Shown here: one piece after another, positions 18,040 through 26,791 of the stretch
How positions within the stretch are numbered: position 1 is the first letter of the stretch
Layout: the number at the start of each line of letters is the position of its first letter
Assembly: GCA_038529265.1 (NCBI GenBank)
Contig: JBCBDX010000003.1
Span: forward strand, 62,001 to 126,000
Length of the DNA stretch: 64,000 bases
Direction: 5' to 3'
DNA from: JBCBDX01 sp038529265
GTDB lineage: Bacteria; Pseudomonadota; Alphaproteobacteria; Rhizobiales; Rhizobiaceae
The notes under the pieces: generated by a model
Seen by the model: only the letters and a program-made list of their open reading frames with translations
The model's database searches: none
What the model was told of the DNA's origin: nothing
Position numbers and translations under genes: made by a program

Positions 18040-18138
18040 TGCAGACGCCATTTGGGTCTGTGGACTGAGATATGTGCATGCCCGTGTGGGTGCGCTTTCA
18101 GTCAGAAAAACTGTCGCTTGCTATGAAAGGACACTGAC
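18040..18138 (+). promoter_or_regulatory. ROSE-type RNA thermometer candidate in the hsp20 leader
   Basis: The ~100-base leader ends with CGCTTGCTATGAAAGGAC just before the hsp20 ATG. In ROSE elements a conserved UUGCU (UYGCU) sequence pairs imperfectly with the AGGA ribosome site and melts on heating; both partners are present and separated by a short loop. A CAGT...ACTG hairpin lies just upstream. Rhizobial small heat-shock genes commonly carry this element. Confidence 0.6.
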
Positions 18139-18615
18139 ATGCGTCACGTTGATTACACACCTTATTACCGCTCTACCGTTGGCTTTGACCGCCTGTTCAA
18201 CATGTTGGACACGCTCGCACAGCCTGATAACGGTCAAACCTACCCACCTTACAATATTGAGCGTCTCGATGAGAATGCCTACCGCATCACCATGGCGGTC
18301 GCCGGTTTTGCCGATGACGACATTTCAATCGAAGCACGCGCTAATCAGCTGACAGTTGCCGGTGGCAAAACTGACGATGCAGATGAGGGCGCCAAGCGCG
18401 AATATTTGCATCGCGGCATTGCATCGCGCGCATTTGAGCGCCGTTTCCACTTGGCCGATTATGTTGAAGTGCGCAGCGCGCAGCTCGAGAATGGCCTTCT
18501 GCACATCGAGTTGGTCCGAGAACTGCCAGAAGCAATGAAGCCTCGCAAAATCGCGATCTCTGCAAATGCGAAAGCATCCAAGCAGATTGAGGCGAAAGCG
18601 AAGAAAGCCAACTAA
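18139..18615 (+). CDS. Hsp20-family small heat-shock protein
   Basis: Alpha-crystallin-domain chaperone of 158 residues that holds unfolded proteins for later refolding. The N-terminal segment PYYRSTVGFDRLFNML, the core NIERLDENAYRITMAVAGFADDDI and the strand GLLHIELVRE are those of the IbpA group common in rhizobia. The C-terminal tail is Lys/Ala-rich with the motif KIAI in place of I-x-I/V. It is monocistronic, with its own thermoregulated leader and terminator. Confidence 0.92.
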   Translation: MRHVDYTPYYRSTVGFDRLFNMLDTLAQPDNGQTYPPYNIERLDENAYRITMAVAGFADDDISIEARANQLTVAGGKTDDADEGAKREYLHRGIASRAFERRFHLADYVEVRSAQLENGLLHIELVRELPEAMKPRKIAISANAKASKQIEAKAKKAN

Positions 18616-18640
18616 TTCGGTTAGCGACGTTTGAAGAATA

Positions 18641-18674
18641 AAGTCGCCGGTGCAACGCGCCGGCGGCTTTTTGT
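18641..18674 (+). terminator. Rho-independent terminator of hsp20
   Basis: A 10-bp stem AAGTCGCCGG / CCGGCGGCTT (one G-T pair) around a 9-base loop, followed by TTT. It sits 25 bases after the hsp20 stop. Confidence 0.75.
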
Positions 18675-18686
18675 CAAGTCAGGCTG

Positions 18687-19304
18687 TCAGTTTGAGAAAC
18701 GGCGGCCGAGAAGATGGTCGAGCGATAGTCTTCCGGGGCCATTTACAGCTATGATCAGTAGCGGGAAAACCCACAGCAAACGCTGATCCCAAACCACCGC
18801 ATCTTGAAAGCGGTCAAACATGGCTCCGACGAACTTGCCTTCCAAACCATGGAAATTCACATCGACATAGGTTTGCACAATCACAAAGCCGATCATTGCC
18901 AACGCGGAAAGGCGCGAGAAGAGGCCAATGACAATAAGGATCGGCAGCAGCAGCTCCGTCCACGTGCCGGCGTAGACGATTATTCCATAAGGGAAAAATG
19001 GAATGGCCGCGGGATCAAAGCCATATTGCTCCATAACCGATGGCAGGATTGAGGCATAGGCACCAATTGAAGGGTTGAGAAAGCCGAAGAAACCTTCTCC
19101 AAGCTTCTGCCAGCCGGAATTCAGATAGTAGAGTAGCAGTACGCTGGCAAAGACAAAGCGCGCGGAAAGGCCGGTTAGCCAGGATTGTCCAGCCGCAGAA
19201 AGTGCACCAAAAATGCTATTATGTAGGCTGATGATTGTGCCAATCAGACCGCCTGATCTCTCCTGATTGATGGCTGTGCTGCCTTGTTGTGAGATTGTGT
19301 TCAT
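18687..19304 (-). CDS. DoxX family membrane protein of the bufferin operon
   Basis: Inner-membrane protein with four to five hydrophobic segments; RFVFASVLLLYYLNSGWQKL and YAGTWTELLLPILIVIGLFSRL are typical of DoxX. It is the last gene of the leftward buf operon, where a DoxX protein regularly accompanies BufABC. Its exact job is not established; a redox or quinone-linked role in peptide maturation or export is inferred for the family. ATG 19304 with GGGACA upstream is chosen; ATG 19328 is possible. Confidence 0.8.
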   Translation of the reverse strand: MNTISQQGSTAINQERSGGLIGTIISLHNSIFGALSAAGQSWLTGLSARFVFASVLLLYYLNSGWQKLGEGFFGFLNPSIGAYASILPSVMEQYGFDPAAIPFFPYGIIVYAGTWTELLLPILIVIGLFSRLSALAMIGFVIVQTYVDVNFHGLEGKFVGAMFDRFQDAVVWDQRLLWVFPLLIIAVNGPGRLSLDHLLGRRFSN

Positions 19305-19345
19305 CGTGCTTGTCCCGTCAGTTTGCATCGGTTGGGGTAAATTCG

Positions 19346-20122
19346 TTAGCTGACCTTCGCGGAGGTTGCCGCACCTGTTCCAAAGAGCTTGGACAATGCC
19401 TCGTTGATGTTGAAATCAGCGTCTATCTCAAGCGCGGTTCCAGCTGCATGCGCCAAATTAAGGCCGTCAACCAGCAAAGCGTCAAAGAACGCTGTTTCGG
19501 CTGAGGTGATCGGCGTGACCACAACGTCGGCGTCCGGACGCGTAACAAGTGCCGCTTCTCCCGTTGACATATCCACTGTATCCAGTGGCATCAGATCGCG
19601 GTTCATTGCGTATATTGTGAAGACCGGAAATTCAGAACTTATGATGTAGGTTCCGGGCTTGGCTTTAAACGTTAGTTGGCCTGTTTGTTCCGGTGAAACA
19701 CTTGAGAGAATTGCAGGATCTAGTGGTTTCGCATCGGCTGCATGGTAGGCCGTCAACCAGGCGCGTTCCAGTCGAGCGACGTCTGCCAGATAGGGCAGAT
19801 GCTTTGCATGGTCGAAGCCAGTTAAGAAATCGGCGAAATGTTGCCCGTAAAGAAAGAGAAGCGGTGACTTTGGCGGGTGTTGACGCACATATTCGCGGGC
19901 TAGCGCGCGGAAGAATTCTTCGCCGGTGATCCTTAAAATGGCTGGATATATATCCGTCATCGCATTGATCAGGCTAACCGTCACATTGTTGCGATAAACG
20001 TTATAACGCTTATCGGCAGCTTTGCCATTTGGCCCGATCACGCCATCAGGCGTGGCCACCGACGGCTTAAGGAGACCGGCCGAGAAAGCAGTTGCGCTTG
20101 TGTTACGCGGCAGCGACTGCAT
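19346..20122 (-). CDS. bufC: BufC/HvfC-like protein (DUF2063)
   Basis: Putative partner protein (about 258 residues) of the DUF692 enzyme. The motif [42 protein letters not shown] is the DUF2063 signature, in which an N-terminal helical domain resembles a RiPP recognition element and presents the precursor peptide to BufB. ATG 20122 has GGAAG six bases upstream and overlaps the bufB stop by 20 bases; ATG 20158 is the alternative. The gene order bufA-B-C-doxX supports the call. Confidence 0.85.
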   Translation of the reverse strand: MQSLPRNTSATAFSAGLLKPSVATPDGVIGPNGKAADKRYNVYRNNVTVSLINAMTDIYPAILRITGEEFFRALAREYVRQHPPKSPLLFLYGQHFADFLTGFDHAKHLPYLADVARLERAWLTAYHAADAKPLDPAILSSVSPEQTGQLTFKAKPGTYIISSEFPVFTIYAMNRDLMPLDTVDMSTGEAALVTRPDADVVVTPITSAETAFFDALLVDGLNLAHAAGTALEIDADFNINEALSKLFGTGAATSAKVS

Positions 20123-21077
20123 GGCGGCTTCCAAACACAGCGCCATGGCGCCGTTCAATTTTGCTGATGATCTTGTTGGCGGCTTCTGCTTCTGAGCGAA
20201 GAACAGGCCACTCAGGCAAATCGCTGTCCCACTCTACCAACGTGGAAATTGGCCCAGTGCGATCCAAAACGCGTTCATAGAGCTTCCAAACCGGATCGGC
20301 GACAGGTCGATCATGGCTGTCGATTAAGAGGGCTTCGCCTTCATCGTCGCTTTGTTCAGTGTGCCCTGCCAGGTGGATTTCACCAATCGCGTGAAGCGGG
20401 AACCGAGACAGGTACTCCATGGCGGAATATTTATGGTTGGTCGCTGAGACAAACACGTTGTTGAGGTCCAGAAGCAGGCCGCAACCTGTCCGCGCCACGA
20501 TCTCCATAAGAAAATCGGTTTCGGCCATGTCCGACTCTTCAAACAGCACATAGGTCGCCGGGTTTTCGAGCAAGATCTTTTTGCCGATGAAACTCTGCAT
20601 TTCATCCACGTGATCAGCGACGCGCTGCAATGTTTCTTCAGTGTATGGCAATGGTAGAAGGTCGTTGTAGAAAACGTCATCATGGGTCGACCAAGCCAGA
20701 TGCTCTGAAATGCTGCCAGGCTGATAGCGCTCAACGAGCGCTTTGAAACGGCTTAGATGATCCCGGCTTAGTGGCTCTGGACCACCGAGTGACATGCATA
20801 CGCCGTGCAGCGAAAGTGGAAAGTCCTGGCGGATACGTTCGAGCGTGCGGTGCGGGTGACCACCATCACCCATATAGTTTTCGGCGTGTACCTCAAGAAA
20901 ACCGACATCACCTGCGTTTTCCAGAATGTCGTTTGTATGCTCGTGTTTAAAGCTTACGCCGGCGCGCCTTGGGAGCGCATCATACTCAATAGGTCTTGCT
21001 GCAGATCGGGCCACATCCGAGGCGGCCGATGCATCCGCCGGGGCGGGCGCGTCATCGTAGAGGGGTTCTTCACGCAT
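20103..21077 (-). CDS. bufB: BufB, DUF692 iron enzyme modifying the bufferin precursor
   Basis: TIM-barrel multinuclear iron oxidase of the DUF692/MbnB/HvfB family, which converts peptide cysteines into heterocycles that bind copper. Likely metal ligands are in order: [10 protein letters not shown] (Glu66), [10 protein letters not shown] (His91), SEHLAW (Glu125, His126), LENPATY (Glu171), [10 protein letters not shown] (Asp204, Asn206), NH (His215), GEIHLAGH (Glu233, His235, His239). ATG 21077 has GGAGA eight bases upstream and gives 324 residues; an ATG at 21122 would extend it. It lies between bufA1 and bufC. Confidence 0.88.
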   Translation of the reverse strand: MREEPLYDDAPAPADASAASDVARSAARPIEYDALPRRAGVSFKHEHTNDILENAGDVGFLEVHAENYMGDGGHPHRTLERIRQDFPLSLHGVCMSLGGPEPLSRDHLSRFKALVERYQPGSISEHLAWSTHDDVFYNDLLPLPYTEETLQRVADHVDEMQSFIGKKILLENPATYVLFEESDMAETDFLMEIVARTGCGLLLDLNNVFVSATNHKYSAMEYLSRFPLHAIGEIHLAGHTEQSDDEGEALLIDSHDRPVADPVWKLYERVLDRTGPISTLVEWDSDLPEWPVLRSEAEAANKIISKIERRHGAVFGSRHAVAAA

Positions 21078-21155
21078 AGACGGTCTCCGATCTGCAACAA
21101 GGAGAAAGCCCGCTCCGTTCATTCAAACGCAGCGGGCAATCAGCGCTGCGAAAAA

Positions 21156-21464
21156 TTATGCAGGCAGGTCGCGTGTCAACGGTGTCAGTGAACCCATACG
21201 GTCGCCTTCCGCAGTCATTTCTACGCAAGTGCCAGCGTCGACGAATTTCCAGGCGTTACCTTGGAAATCGACTGTAGAAGTACCTTGGCATGTAGTGCCT
21301 GGGCCGGCGGCGCAGTCGTTCTGACCAGCAAGTGAAATGCCGAAGCATTTTTCTTTAGCGGCGTGTGCGTCGTTGATGGTGGCGAAGTTGACGCCAGAAA
21401 CAGCGGCAGCCACGGCACCAGCAAGTGCCACACCAGAAAGAGTTTTTGCAGTTTTCGTTGACAT
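21156..21464 (-). CDS. bufA1: BufA1, bufferin precursor (DUF2282)
   Basis: Precursor of a copper-binding ribosomally made modified peptide. The 102-residue protein starts with a signal peptide ([14 protein letters not shown]...AHA) followed by the DUF2282 core with four cysteines: Cys40 (KEKCFGI), Cys51 (NDCAAG), Cys59 (TTCQG) and Cys80 (AGTCVEM). The motif [15 protein letters not shown]...QGNAWK is the family hallmark. ATG 21464 follows TGGAGA. By analogy with Caulobacter, BufB would modify core cysteines and the product would sequester copper in the periplasm. First gene of the operon. Confidence 0.88.
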   Translation of the reverse strand: MSTKTAKTLSGVALAGAVAAAVSGVNFATINDAHAAKEKCFGISLAGQNDCAAGPGTTCQGTSTVDFQGNAWKFVDAGTCVEMTAEGDRMGSLTPLTRDLPA

Positions 21465-21543
21465 GTTTGTTTCTCCAAAGAGTGATTTGCAAGCCGACGG
21501 AGCGTCGGATAGCTCACCGTCACAGATCGACTGTTCAATGAAA

Positions 21544-21600
21544 AAACAAACGAACGTCAGCCAAGTTGACATTTGGCTCACGCGTAAGTGATTTGTTCGT
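21544..21600. other. Nested inverted repeats ahead of bufA1 / behind ltaE
   Basis: Inner repeat AGCCAA (21559-21564) / TTGGCT (21573-21578), outer repeat ACGAAC (21550-21555) / GTTCGT (21595-21600). Read leftward, the outer stem is followed by TTGTTTTTT, so it may terminate the threonine aldolase transcript. The inner repeat could instead be an operator for bufA1. Confidence 0.4.
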
Positions 21601-21602
21601 GC

Positions 21603-22679
21603 TTAGAGTTTCTGCAGCAACATCTTGAGGTTTTTCAGATCGTCGTCGGTCGTTGCCCATGAGGTTACCATCCTGATCAACGCCTCGTTCGGCCCAACCA
21701 GGTCACGCTCAGCGGCTGGCGCTTGCCACAAAGCACAATAAACACCCGCATCTTTCAATTTGGTCAGATCAGCGTTCTTGATGACGGCAAAGACCTCGTT
21801 AATTTCGCGTTGCCAAGCCAAACGCAGTTTGGGCGAAGCTTCAATAATGGCCTCCAACTGGGCGGCTTGCTGATTAGCGCCTTTAGCCAAAGACAGCCAA
21901 AGGTCGTTGTGGAGATAAGCTTCAAACTGTGCCGTCATAAAGCGCATCTTTGATGCCAGATGACCCGCTCGCTTTCGGATGTAGGCCATATGCTCAGCAT
22001 AGGTTGGGTTGAAAACCAGAATGGCTTCCGCACACCAGCATCCGTTTTTTGTGCCGCCGAATGATAGAATGTCCACGCCCCGTCGCCAGGTCATATCGGC
22101 GGGTGAAACATCCGTTGCGGCTATTGCGTTTGCGAAACGTGCGCCGTCCATATGGACGGGAGCGTCGCGCCGATATTGTCGGATTGCATCTATGCGTTCG
22201 TCGATTTCCGCAAGCGTATGGAGTGTGCCTGACTCCGTTGCCTGCGTAATGCTCAGTGCACCAACACGACCTGCGTTGAGGCCGCCACCAACCGTGGTGT
22301 TCAACGCGAAATTGAGTGCCTCGGCGTCCATTTTACCCAGCGGACCTGTTACGCCTTCGATCTGAAGCCCTGGCGATAAAAAGATCGGTGCGCCGCACTC
22401 ATCCACGCGAACATGAGCTTCTGTATGTGAATAAAGCGCGTCGCCCGGACGCATCAAAGAAGCTACTGCCAGCGAGTTGGCTGCGGTTCCTGTTGTGCAT
22501 AGGAAGACGGACGTCTCTGTTTCGAAGACGTCGCTGAATTTAGCATCCAGGGCGGCATCGCGTTCGCTGCCTCCATAGGGAGCCCAAGCGCCATTGTTGG
22601 CAATCGTCATCGCTTCCACGATTTTTGGATGAGCACCTGACCAGTTGTCGGAGGCAAGATAGATCGGATTTCTGGGCAA
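21603..22679 (-). CDS. ltaE: Low-specificity L-threonine aldolase
   Basis: PLP enzyme cleaving L-threonine or allo-threonine to glycine and acetaldehyde. Motifs are ASDNWSGAHP at the start, CTTGTAANSLA, HVRVDECGAP, VHMDGARFANA (Asp contacting PLP) and SFGGTKNG, whose Lys binds PLP. Length 358 is normal. The start codon is TTG at 22679, the first in frame after a stop. Confidence 0.9.
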   Translation of the reverse strand: MPRNPIYLASDNWSGAHPKIVEAMTIANNGAWAPYGGSERDAALDAKFSDVFETETSVFLCTTGTAANSLAVASLMRPGDALYSHTEAHVRVDECGAPIFLSPGLQIEGVTGPLGKMDAEALNFALNTTVGGGLNAGRVGALSITQATESGTLHTLAEIDERIDAIRQYRRDAPVHMDGARFANAIAATDVSPADMTWRRGVDILSFGGTKNGCWCAEAILVFNPTYAEHMAYIRKRAGHLASKMRFMTAQFEAYLHNDLWLSLAKGANQQAAQLEAIIEASPKLRLAWQREINEVFAVIKNADLTKLKDAGVYCALWQAPAAERDLVGPNEALIRMVTSWATTDDDLKNLKMLLQKL

Positions 22680-22887
22680 AGCTTACTGCTCACGTTGGAA
22701 CTAACTGTCGCCGCACCGGAAGGCGCGCACTTAATAATCGATAACATATGTCCAATTTAACATTGGCCATTTTGCGCACAGGTCATGACAAAAAACAGGT
22801 GATCACGACGCCCGGCCATTGACCTGTTGCCCTGCTTCTTGCACGCCCGTTGAAAACAGATTGACCGTCGAAACAGGAGCCGCCCTA

Positions 22888-23148
22888 ATGTCTGAAGTAC
22901 AAAGCGTCGCCCGCGACCAGCTGCGCACAATCGTTGAACGTATTGAGCGACTGGAAGAAGAGAAAAAAGCCATCGCTGACGACATTAAGGAAGTCTATGG
23001 TGAAGCCAAAGCCAACGGCTTCGATACGAAAGCTCTGCGCAAGATTGTGTCGCTTCGCAAACAAGATCTAAACGAGCGTATGGAGCAAGAAGCGGTGCTG
23101 GATACTTATATGGCCGCGCTTGGCATGATCGTGACGCCTGACGAGTAG
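22888..23148 (+). CDS. gapR: GapR family nucleoid protein (DUF2312)
   Basis: Small coiled-coil DNA-binding protein of 86 residues. [34 protein letters not shown] and [11 protein letters not shown] match GapR, which in Caulobacter clamps around overtwisted AT-rich DNA ahead of replication forks and 3' ends of genes and assists topoisomerases. ATG 22888 is preceded by AGGAG; a frame open to 22819 is not needed. An inverted repeat ACAGGT...ACCTGT lies upstream (22793-22826 region). Confidence 0.9.
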   Translation: MSEVQSVARDQLRTIVERIERLEEEKKAIADDIKEVYGEAKANGFDTKALRKIVSLRKQDLNERMEQEAVLDTYMAALGMIVTPDE

Positions 23149-23169
23149 GGCCAGGCCGAAATCATAAAT

Positions 23170-24942
23170 TTAGTTTCTGGCCGGAACCTGCAATTGCAGT
23201 GGCTGGCCATCACCGCCACTGTTCAAGCCACCGTCAAACTTTGCGACAGCAAGGAACGTGACTGCATTTCCGGAAAAACTGTTTGCTTCCGGTGCCGGCG
23301 TTTTCGTGAAGCCCTGCGTGTAAACCATCTCGGGTGCTGCACGCATGGCATTTTGCACAAAGTCAGGCCGTTCCGTTGCCAATGCGGTTAGCGTCAATTG
23401 TTCCGAACTCGTGGCCAAGCTGCCAAAGCGGGCAGGGTTGATGTCTGGAGAGAGCTGGATAGCGCTTGGCGCAATAGCTGCGACTTCAACAGCATCGAGT
23501 TGAGTCGGCTTTGCTGACTTTGCCGTCGTTGGCACGCCAGTGTCGAAGGCGGCCGCACGGATTTCAGCAGCTGTTGTTTCATCAATGGCCAGCGGTCTTT
23601 CCCCGGGGACCGTCAGGCGTCCGCTTCGATCATCAGCTGGTGGAGCGCTGGCTAACTGTGTTGGTTGAGGCAGATTGGGCGAAGGCAAACCATTGGGATT
23701 GCTCAGGCGCGGGCGCGTACTGGGGCTTGGCAGGTTGGCGTAAGCCAGCTTCGTTGGATTGCCTTGATTGGAAAGTTCAGGCCTCTCGGAAGCAAGGGCA
23801 TCGAGGATCGCGCTAACATCATCTTCACCTTCAAGCGCGGCAACTTTTGTCTCGGCGCTGTTTAGCGCACTTTCGATTTCGCTTGCAGAACGACGTTCGC
23901 TCGGAGCAGGTGCGGAAGCGATGAGAACATTTGGCCGCTTTTGCGGGATTGGGGGGGCATAAGCAAACACGTCTGTCTGCTGCTCGAAGGTTTCAGCAAT
24001 TGTCGGCGCCGGCGCTACCGGTGTTATCGCAACGGGCACGCCGGTAGAAGCGCGGGGTGCGATGACCGGCTGCGGCAGTCTGGAGCTTGGCAATGATGCC
24101 AGAATGTTTCCGGTTGATTGCGCGGGTGCGGAGGCTGGTGCAGCAGCAGGCGTATTATCGCTGTCACTGTTTCTGCGACGCGAGAACAGACCACCGCCGC
24201 TACTGCGAGTGTCATCAACGACGGCTACAGCTTGGCCACGCGCCTGTCGCTTTTTGTAGTCTGCAAGCGCTTGCTGATAACCCGGTAACGGTTTGCCATC
24301 TGGCGGCAAATGCAGGGTACGGCCTCGCGGAAACAGTCTTGTAAGTTCTGCACGGCTCATCCGCGGCCAAGCTCGCACCCCGCCAGTATCAAAGTGGACG
24401 TAAGGGGTGCCGGAACGCGGGTAATAGCCGACACCGCCACCTTGGAGTTTAAAGCCAATCTCGCGCAGTTTTTTTGCTGAAACGCCGGGGATGTAAAAGT
24501 CCATTGCCTTGCCAACCATATGCTGGCTCTTGGTGGCTTGGCCGCCGCGGGTCCGCCGTAGCATGGCGTTGGTTTGTGGCGATCGGTAAGCAGAAACGAC
24601 ATGGATGTATTCGCGAGAACCGGTCTTGCGATAGGCTTCCCAAATCAAGTCGAACAGTTTGGGGTCCATTTTTGTCGGTTCATTGCGTCGGTGATCACGC
24701 AAGAAGCGATTTAGCTTTGTCAGGCCTGACTGCACATACCGACCGTTTTTTTTGAATGTGATTTCGGCCCGTTCCTTGGTGTGCGTAAAGTAGAGCTTGA
24801 GTGTTCTTGTTTCGGCTTGCGCCTGCGTCGTTGAAGCGGCAGCGAGAAAGCCAAACATGACCATCGCCGCCAAGCCTTTGAGACAGACTTTGCGTACACC
24901 ATCAGTCAAAACTTTTGACGGTCGTTTGAACACAAATTGCAA
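23170..24942 (-). CDS. DUF882 / M15-like peptidoglycan peptidase with long Pro-rich tail
   Basis: Exported zinc peptidase of 590 residues. After a signal peptide (to about residue 43) the DUF882 domain carries the metal ligands His141 and Asp148 (SQHMVGKAMDFY) and His183 (YVHFDTGG), as in MepK/YcbK-type murein endopeptidases that cut peptide cross-links. Residues from about 260 to 560 are low-complexity, Pro/Ala/Ser-rich with no domain visible, so the catalytic domain is held on a flexible tail. The frame is continuous, so the length is genuine. Confidence 0.85.
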   Translation of the reverse strand: MQFVFKRPSKVLTDGVRKVCLKGLAAMVMFGFLAAASTTQAQAETRTLKLYFTHTKERAEITFKKNGRYVQSGLTKLNRFLRDHRRNEPTKMDPKLFDLIWEAYRKTGSREYIHVVSAYRSPQTNAMLRRTRGGQATKSQHMVGKAMDFYIPGVSAKKLREIGFKLQGGGVGYYPRSGTPYVHFDTGGVRAWPRMSRAELTRLFPRGRTLHLPPDGKPLPGYQQALADYKKRQARGQAVAVVDDTRSSGGGLFSRRRNSDSDNTPAAAPASAPAQSTGNILASLPSSRLPQPVIAPRASTGVPVAITPVAPAPTIAETFEQQTDVFAYAPPIPQKRPNVLIASAPAPSERRSASEIESALNSAETKVAALEGEDDVSAILDALASERPELSNQGNPTKLAYANLPSPSTRPRLSNPNGLPSPNLPQPTQLASAPPADDRSGRLTVPGERPLAIDETTAAEIRAAAFDTGVPTTAKSAKPTQLDAVEVAAIAPSAIQLSPDINPARFGSLATSSEQLTLTALATERPDFVQNAMRAAPEMVYTQGFTKTPAPEANSFSGNAVTFLAVAKFDGGLNSGGDGQPLQLQVPARN

Positions 24943-25161
24943 AGTTGTCGTCCCGTTTCGCCTTTATGAACTAAGCTGGCATGGTTAATTGCACGTTATC
25001 GCCCATACGATTTAACGTCGCGCGCGACTTCAAACAACCACCTTACCACCACATCCCCCATCGGATATCGGCTGCAATTGCGGTGTAACAATGGCATATT
25101 CCGATCGCGAGCGACAGGATTTGAATCAAGGTTAATGTTTGGTGAAATGTGCTAGGCTGGC

Positions 25162-26658
25162 CTAGTGGGCGATCTCGTAGTCTTTGAGCTTGCGATAAAG
25201 CGTCGACCGGCCAATTTCCAAACGGCGTGCAACTTCGCTCATGCGGCCGTTGTACTTGTCGATTGCAAGCCTGATCACGCGCTCTTCAATGTCAGCCAAA
25301 GAGCGGATGTCGCCGCGATCATTCCACGCCAGTTTTTCCTCGCGCTCAATTGGTTGCGGGGTTTCTTGCAACACTTGGTTTTGAACTGCGGCCTCAGGCG
25401 TTTCCAATGGCGGAGGCGTAACGGATTGTGTTGGCGCACGATGCGCTTCCAAATGTCCCGGAGGGGCAACAATCTGACTTGCGATGTATGCAAAATCCTG
25501 AGGGTAAAGGACGCCTTCATCTGCCGCGAGTACAACAGCCCGGAAGATAGCGTTCTGCAACTGACGAATATTACCCGGCCAATCGTAACGCATGAACAAG
25601 TCAAGTGCGGAACGATCCAAGGTCAGGTCTTTGCCTTCTGCAGTACCAATGGTTGATAGAAAATGTTCCGCCAGTACTGGGATGTCTTCCAACCGGTTTC
25701 GCAGAGGAGGAACAATAATGGGGAACACATTGAGCCGGTAGAATAGATCCTCGCGGAACTTTCCGTTGCGAACAAGTTCAATCAAATTGCGATGGGTTGC
25801 TGAAATCAAACGCACATTGACACTAACCGATTTACTGGCGCCAACGGGTTCGATCTGGCCCTCTTGAATGGCGCGTAACAGTTTGACCTGCGCTTCCAAG
25901 GGTAAATCACCTACTTCATCAAGAAACAGGGTGCCGCCCTGTGCTTCGACAAATTTGCCGCTCCGTTTTTCTGTGGCGCCTGTAAAAGCACCTTTCTCAT
26001 GGCCGAAAAGAATGCTCTCGACTAGGTTTTCAGGCATGGCGCCGCAGTTAACGATCACGAAGGGTTTATTGGCGCGGCTCCCTTTTGACTGGATCGCATG
26101 TGCGACCAATTCCTTGCCTGTGCCAGACTGTCCCTCAATCAAGACCGGAATATTGCTGTCTGCGGCCTTGGCAATCAGCTTTCGTATGCGGTCGATTTCC
26201 GGGCCATTGCCGATGATTTCGCGCTCGCTTACGTTCTTCTTTTTGGACCGTGCCGAAGAATCGATAGCTGGCTTGGCTCGCTCTTTAACTTTGAGCGCGT
26301 CTGAAATTGATCCCAACAAACGGTCGGGGCTCGCGGGTTTTACAAGGAAGTCAAAAGCGCCGGCGCGCATGGCGCGGATGGCTGTGTCCATAGAGCCCTG
26401 CGCTGTTTGAACAATAACCGGCATCGACAGTGCGTCGGCCTGCATCTGCTCCAGCACGCCGATGCCATCAATGCCAGGCATGACAAGGTCGAGAATCACG
26501 GCGTCGATGTCGCTATTCGCCGTCATAGCGTTCAGTGCTTGTGTGCCGTTTTCTGCCACAATTGTGCGCAGGTTGGCGCGTGATAATGTTGCCTCATAAA
26601 GGCGTCTTTGTACCGGATCGTCGTCTGCAATGAGAATAGTTGATGTCATGGGTTGCAT
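25162..26658 (-). CDS. Sigma-54-dependent response regulator (NtrC type)
   Basis: Three-domain activator of RpoN promoters. Receiver domain with ADDD (11-14) and phospho-Asp57 in VILDLVMPG; AAA+ domain with Walker A GQSGTGKE (176-183), sigma-54 contact loop GAFTGA (223-228) and Walker B GTLFLDE (242-248); a linker rich in Pro; and a Fis-type helix-turn-helix MSEVARRLEIGRSTLYRKLKDY at the end. No histidine kinase is adjacent, so partner and targets are unknown. Start is ATG 26658 or ATG 26649. Confidence 0.88.
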   Translation of the reverse strand: MQPMTSTILIADDDPVQRRLYEATLSRANLRTIVAENGTQALNAMTANSDIDAVILDLVMPGIDGIGVLEQMQADALSMPVIVQTAQGSMDTAIRAMRAGAFDFLVKPASPDRLLGSISDALKVKERAKPAIDSSARSKKKNVSEREIIGNGPEIDRIRKLIAKAADSNIPVLIEGQSGTGKELVAHAIQSKGSRANKPFVIVNCGAMPENLVESILFGHEKGAFTGATEKRSGKFVEAQGGTLFLDEVGDLPLEAQVKLLRAIQEGQIEPVGASKSVSVNVRLISATHRNLIELVRNGKFREDLFYRLNVFPIIVPPLRNRLEDIPVLAEHFLSTIGTAEGKDLTLDRSALDLFMRYDWPGNIRQLQNAIFRAVVLAADEGVLYPQDFAYIASQIVAPPGHLEAHRAPTQSVTPPPLETPEAAVQNQVLQETPQPIEREEKLAWNDRGDIRSLADIEERVIRLAIDKYNGRMSEVARRLEIGRSTLYRKLKDYEIAH

Positions 26659-26791
26659 GACCGCTGGACACGGCTACTTTCATTTGTCGGGGTTAATAGA
26701 CTTGGCTCACCATGACACAGCTGACTGAAGGCGCTGCTAACCCAGATGTTCAAATTTTATGGATGTTGATGCTCAATAGAATGGATACCCT

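Noticed and set aside
17936..18352. Open frame overlapping hsp20 and its leader
   Set aside because: Covers the RpoH promoter and ROSE candidate and runs out of frame into hsp20; composition is not protein-like.
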